The notes beneath the pieces are model-generated. The model did no database searches, was not told the origin of the DNA, and saw only the letters and a list, made by a program, of their open reading frames with translations. A stretch of DNA of 26,375 nt from positions 1 through 26,375 of the forward strand of contig CATYDM010000029.1 in the NCBI GenBank assembly GCA_958405195.1. Reading direction: 5' to 3'. A program made the position numbers and the translations under genes. The stretch's first letter is position 1; every line of letters starts with the position of its first letter. Shown one piece after another: positions 23,902 through 26,375 of the stretch. The DNA comes from an uncultured Collinsella sp. (GTDB taxonomy: Bacteria; Actinomycetota; Coriobacteriia; Coriobacteriales; Coriobacteriaceae).

Positions 23902-24981
23902 ATGAGCGCTCGCGTAACCATGAAGGACATAGCCGCCGAGCTTGGCGTTTCCATCAATACCGTGCACAAGGCTCTGACGGGAAAGGCCGGCGTGAGCGAA
24001 TCCGTGCGCGCCAAGGTGAACGCTAAGGCCGAGGCCATGGGCTATCACCGCAACACAAGTGCCTCAAGCCTGCGCCGCAAGGATATCAATCTGGTGTTTT
24101 GCCTGCCCCGCGCATCGCGCGAGGGAGCGTACTTTTTCCGTTACCTGTGGGAAGGCTGCAATCGCTTTGAACAGGAGGTCATCGACCGGGGCATTACGGT
24201 TGAGCGCGTTGAATTTGGCGTGGGCGGCTACGCTGATGCACTCGAGCAAATCGACGAGCGTCTGCAGGTGGGCGAGAAGATCGATGGCTTGCTCGCCTAT
24301 GCGCCGGGCGACGATCGTGCGACTGAGCTTTTGGGGCAGATCGCCGAGGCGGGCGTGACGATTGAGCTTGTCGACGGCGACCGTCCGCATTTGAATCGTT
24401 TGGGTGCGAGCTTGGCCGATTATTCGACGGCAGGCAGCCTTATGGCCGAGCAGGCGGCAAACCTGGTCCATGCTTCTGGGGCCGACGCTCGCGTGCTCCT
24501 TTTGACAGGCGACCCATATACCGATTCGCACTATCTAACCGCCCGCGCCTTCCACAATTACCTGCGCGAACGTGATATTCCATGGCAGGTTGAGGATCTT
24601 GCAGGTGCCCATGCGCAAGTCAAACAACTCGAGCATGAGCTCGAAAAGCGCTTGAGTGCGCCGGACGCCCCCGAACTTATCTGTAGCGTTTTTGCCGTTG
24701 GTTCCGAAGTGGTTTCCGACGCGCTCGTCTCGACCGGCAAGGCCGGTCAGGTCATGGTGATCGGCAACGACCTGTTTCCCGAAAGTGCTCTGGCCTTGCG
24801 CCGCGGTATCTTTACCAATATTGTCTATAAGGACCCGACGAGCCTGGCGTATCGCGGCGCTAAGACGCTGGGCGATTATCTGCTGTGGGGAAGGACCCCG
24901 ACGGTGCCCGTCCAGAAGGGTGCCGTCGAGATGGTATTTGCCAGCAATGTCGACCGCTACTGCGAACTTGCGGGTATTTAG
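23902..24981 (+). CDS. LacI-family regulator, probable control of uxaC
   Basis: A 359-residue LacI/GalR regulator. The N-terminus VTMKDIAAELGVSINTVHKALTGKAGVSESVRAKVNAKAEAMGYHRN is a canonical helix-turn-helix with hinge. The remaining domain is a periplasmic-binding-protein fold (INLVFCLPRASREGAYFFRYLWEG, GKAGQVMVIGNDLFPESALALRRGIFTNIVYKD), close to sugar-binding LacI members. It lies in front of uxaC on the same strand, separated by an inverted-repeat element with a terminator. The palindromes at the uxaC promoter, one with the central CG typical of LacI operators, make it the likely uronate-responsive regulator. The start at 23902 has GGAG upstream. The ligand is inferred from the neighbour only. 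Confidence 0.9.
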   Translation: MSARVTMKDIAAELGVSINTVHKALTGKAGVSESVRAKVNAKAEAMGYHRNTSASSLRRKDINLVFCLPRASREGAYFFRYLWEGCNRFEQEVIDRGITVERVEFGVGGYADALEQIDERLQVGEKIDGLLAYAPGDDRATELLGQIAEAGVTIELVDGDRPHLNRLGASLADYSTAGSLMAEQAANLVHASGADARVLLLTGDPYTDSHYLTARAFHNYLRERDIPWQVEDLAGAHAQVKQLEHELEKRLSAPDAPELICSVFAVGSEVVSDALVSTGKAGQVMVIGNDLFPESALALRRGIFTNIVYKDPTSLAYRGAKTLGDYLLWGRTPTVPVQKGAVEMVFASNVDRYCELAGI

Positions 24982-24991
24982 CCGATTGAGC

Positions 24992-25220
24992 AGGTACCCC
25001 CTCTTGCGACGTGCATTTTTGGGAGTATTCAGCATTGGCATGCCCTGAATGAGGTGCAGAACGACTGTTTTAAGTGCCCCCGATGGCGTAATTTGCCATC
25101 GGGGGCACTTTTTATGCCGATCGGGCACTATCTGCGTTCCAAATAGGACGCTGAGGATGGCACACGGCGCGCTCCAATGCTGAATACTCCCAAAAATGTA
25201 CGTCGGGACATGACCCACCT
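24992..25220. mobile_element. MITE-like element, copy 2 (intact inverted repeats)
   Basis: The arms at 25007-25038 and 25174-25205 are 32-base inverted repeats with a single mismatch. Weaker similarity continues outward to AGGT at 24992 and ACCT at 25220. The element is 229 bases long and is flanked on both sides by GAGC (24988-24991 and 25221-25224), a possible 4-base target duplication. The same arm sequence (core ATGCTGAATACTC, one variable base, CAAAAATG) occurs in the element at 4858-5130. It carries no coding sequence. Confidence 0.65.
25072..25113 (+). terminator. Perfect terminator inside the inverted-repeat element
   Basis: AAGTGCCCCCGATGGC (25072-25087) pairs with GCCATCGGGGGCACTT (25095-25110), 16 bp without mismatch, then TTTTT. 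It would end the LacI-family gene transcript and insulate uxaC. Confidence 0.92.
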
Positions 25221-25335
25221 GAGCAAAAGCGCTCAAGTTCGGTGTTCGGGGACGCCAAACAGTCCGCAATACATGCAAGTCACATCTCCAGCAACCGTTG
25301 AACGGGCAAAATCTACTGTTCACCCCGTGGTGGTT

Positions 25336-25350
25336 AGGTGAACTTCACCT
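25336..25350. promoter_or_regulatory. uxaC operator 1
   Basis: AGGTGAACTTCACCT, a perfect palindrome around a single central C, lies 24 bases upstream of the second palindrome at the uxaC promoter. Confidence 0.65.
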
Positions 25351-25370
25351 TTTGAGGTGCAATGGATTAG

Positions 25371-25376
25371 TATAGT
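25371..25376 (+). promoter_or_regulatory. -10 element of uxaC promoter
   Basis: TATAGT, running into operator 2. No -35 box is clear; TTGAGG at 25352 is too close and TTCACC at 25344 too far for a standard spacer. Confidence 0.4.
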
Positions 25377-25388
25377 GAACGTTCACCT
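25374..25388. promoter_or_regulatory. uxaC operator 2, over the promoter start
   Basis: AGTGAACGTTCACCT contains the perfect 12-base palindrome GTGAACGTTCAC (25375-25386) with a central CG, as in LacI-family operators. It shares the half-site GTGAA/TTCAC with operator 1 and overlaps the -10 box. Confidence 0.7.
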
Positions 25389-25440
25389 AAAGGATAACGA
25401 GCGCGCCGTGCGCCCGCGTTGCCAGCAAAGGGGCTGTTTG

Positions 25441-26375
25441 ATGAAAAACTTTATGGACGATCAGGATTTCCTGCTGAGCGCTAAGACCGGCGAGGAGCTG
25501 TTCCACAACTTTGCCGAGGGCATGCCCATCGTCGACTATCACTGCCACATTTCTCCTAAGGAGATTTGGGAGGACAAGCGTTTCGAGAACATCACCGAGG
25601 TTTGGCTGGGCGGCGACCACTACAAGTGGCGCCTGATGCGTGCCAACGGCGTCGACGAGCGTTTTATCACTGGCGACGCCCCTGCTCGCGAGAAGTTCCA
25701 AAAGTGGGCCGAGACCCTGGGTCGCTGCGTTGGCAACCCCGTCTTTGAGTGGAGCCACCTGGAGCTTAAGCGCTACTTTGGCTACGAGGGCGTCCTCAAC
25801 GGCAAGACTGCCCAGGAGGTCTGGGACCTTGCCAACGCCAAGCTCGCTGAGGCTAGCTTTACCTGCCGCAACCTGATCAAGCAGTCCAACGTCCGCATGA
25901 TCTGCACTACCGACGACCCCGCCGACAGCTTTGAGTGGCACAAGAAGATTGCCGCCGACGACAGCTTTGACGTTCAGGTCGTTCCCGCCATGCGCCCCGA
26001 TGCCGCTTTGCGCATCGAGCGCGGCCAGGAGTTTGCCGACTACTGCAAGCACCTTTCCGAGGTTGCCGGCGTTGAGGTCAGCGACTTTGAGGGCATGAAG
26101 GCTGCCATTTCCAAGCGCTACGACGTTGCTCACGAGCTGGGCTGCCGCGCCTCCGACCACGCACTCGACTACGTTATGTACGTCCCGGCTACCGCCGACG
26201 AGATCGAGGCTATCTTTGCCAAGGGTCTGGCTGCCGAGCCGCTTACCGAGGAAGAGGTCCTCAAGTACAAGACTGCCTTTATGCAGTTCGTTGCCGGCGA
26301 GTATGTCCGTCTGGGCTGGGCCATGCAGCTGCACTTTGGCTGCAAGCGCGACAACAACCGCGCCATGTTCGCCAA
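25441..26375 (+). CDS. uxaC: Glucuronate isomerase (cut by window end)
   Basis: Converts D-glucuronate to D-fructuronate and D-galacturonate to D-tagaturonate, the entry step of uronate breakdown. The visible 311 residues match the E. coli UxaC N-terminal two thirds: FHNFAEGMPIVDYHCHISPKEIWED (metal-binding His34 and His36 of the amidohydrolase-like barrel), LGGDHYKWRLMRANGVDERFITGDA, GNPVFEWSHLELKRYFG, and TTDDPADSFEWH. The frame is open to the end of the window, so the C-terminal part is missing only because the window ends. AAAGGGG lies seven bases before the ATG. Dual palindromes at the promoter indicate repression by a uronate-responsive regulator. Confidence 0.95.
   Translation, partial: MKNFMDDQDFLLSAKTGEELFHNFAEGMPIVDYHCHISPKEIWEDKRFENITEVWLGGDHYKWRLMRANGVDERFITGDAPAREKFQKWAETLGRCVGNPVFEWSHLELKRYFGYEGVLNGKTAQEVWDLANAKLAEASFTCRNLIKQSNVRMICTTDDPADSFEWHKKIAADDSFDVQVVPAMRPDAALRIERGQEFADYCKHLSEVAGVEVSDFEGMKAAISKRYDVAHELGCRASDHALDYVMYVPATADEIEAIFAKGLAAEPLTEEEVLKYKTAFMQFVAGEYVRLGWAMQLHFGCKRDNNRAMFA

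Overview
The window is a compact, GC-rich bacterial chromosome segment with 20 protein genes, the last one cut by the window end. No tRNA, rRNA, CRISPR array or phage genes are visible. Gene content and style (Ebg-type beta-galactosidase, lactate racemase genes, a duplicated feoA ahead of feoB, LacI-family control of sugar genes, strong GAGG-type ribosome sites) suggest a gut Coriobacteriia, most likely Collinsella. That assignment is inference from protein features, not a database match.

Layout. (1) 1-4545: hisS (histidyl-tRNA synthetase) and ppc (PEP carboxylase). (2) 5425-10053: a split lactate racemase locus. larA (nickel-pincer racemase) and an aquaporin-family channel run forward; larB, larC and a TetR regulator run backward and converge on them. 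LarA and the channel act on lactate, and LarB/LarC build the nickel-pincer cofactor. larE and the C-terminal half of LarC are not in the window. (3) 10170-12849: serB on the minus strand and aspS on the plus strand, divergent. (4) 13093-17952: a LacI regulator divergent from ebgA-ebgC, with three copies of one palindromic operator ahead of ebgA. (5) 18106-20239: an APC-family permease and an HPr-like phosphocarrier. (6) 20428-23757: feoA-feoA-feoB and a small Cys-rich membrane protein, a ferrous iron uptake locus with palindromic operator candidates. (7) 23902-26375: a second LacI regulator and uxaC (glucuronate isomerase, truncated) with two palindromes at its promoter.

The coding part is mostly familiar; the gaps between genes are the unusual part. 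They hold several structured or repeated elements: two nested long hairpins of about 126 nt with unrelated stems but the same internal-loop sequences (after ppc and after the channel gene), plus a decayed third copy; two MITE-like elements with related terminal inverted repeats (after ppc and before uxaC); a separate 230-bp element bounded by 36-bp inverted repeats (before the HPr gene); and a 62-nt tandem series of hairpins between aspS and the ebg regulator. Noteworthy protein details are an HPr with Asp at the regulatory Ser46 position, an aquaporin with NQA in place of the second NPA, a short LarC with a hexanucleotide-encoded His-rich tract, and an AspRS with the His-Gly signature of non-discriminating enzymes.
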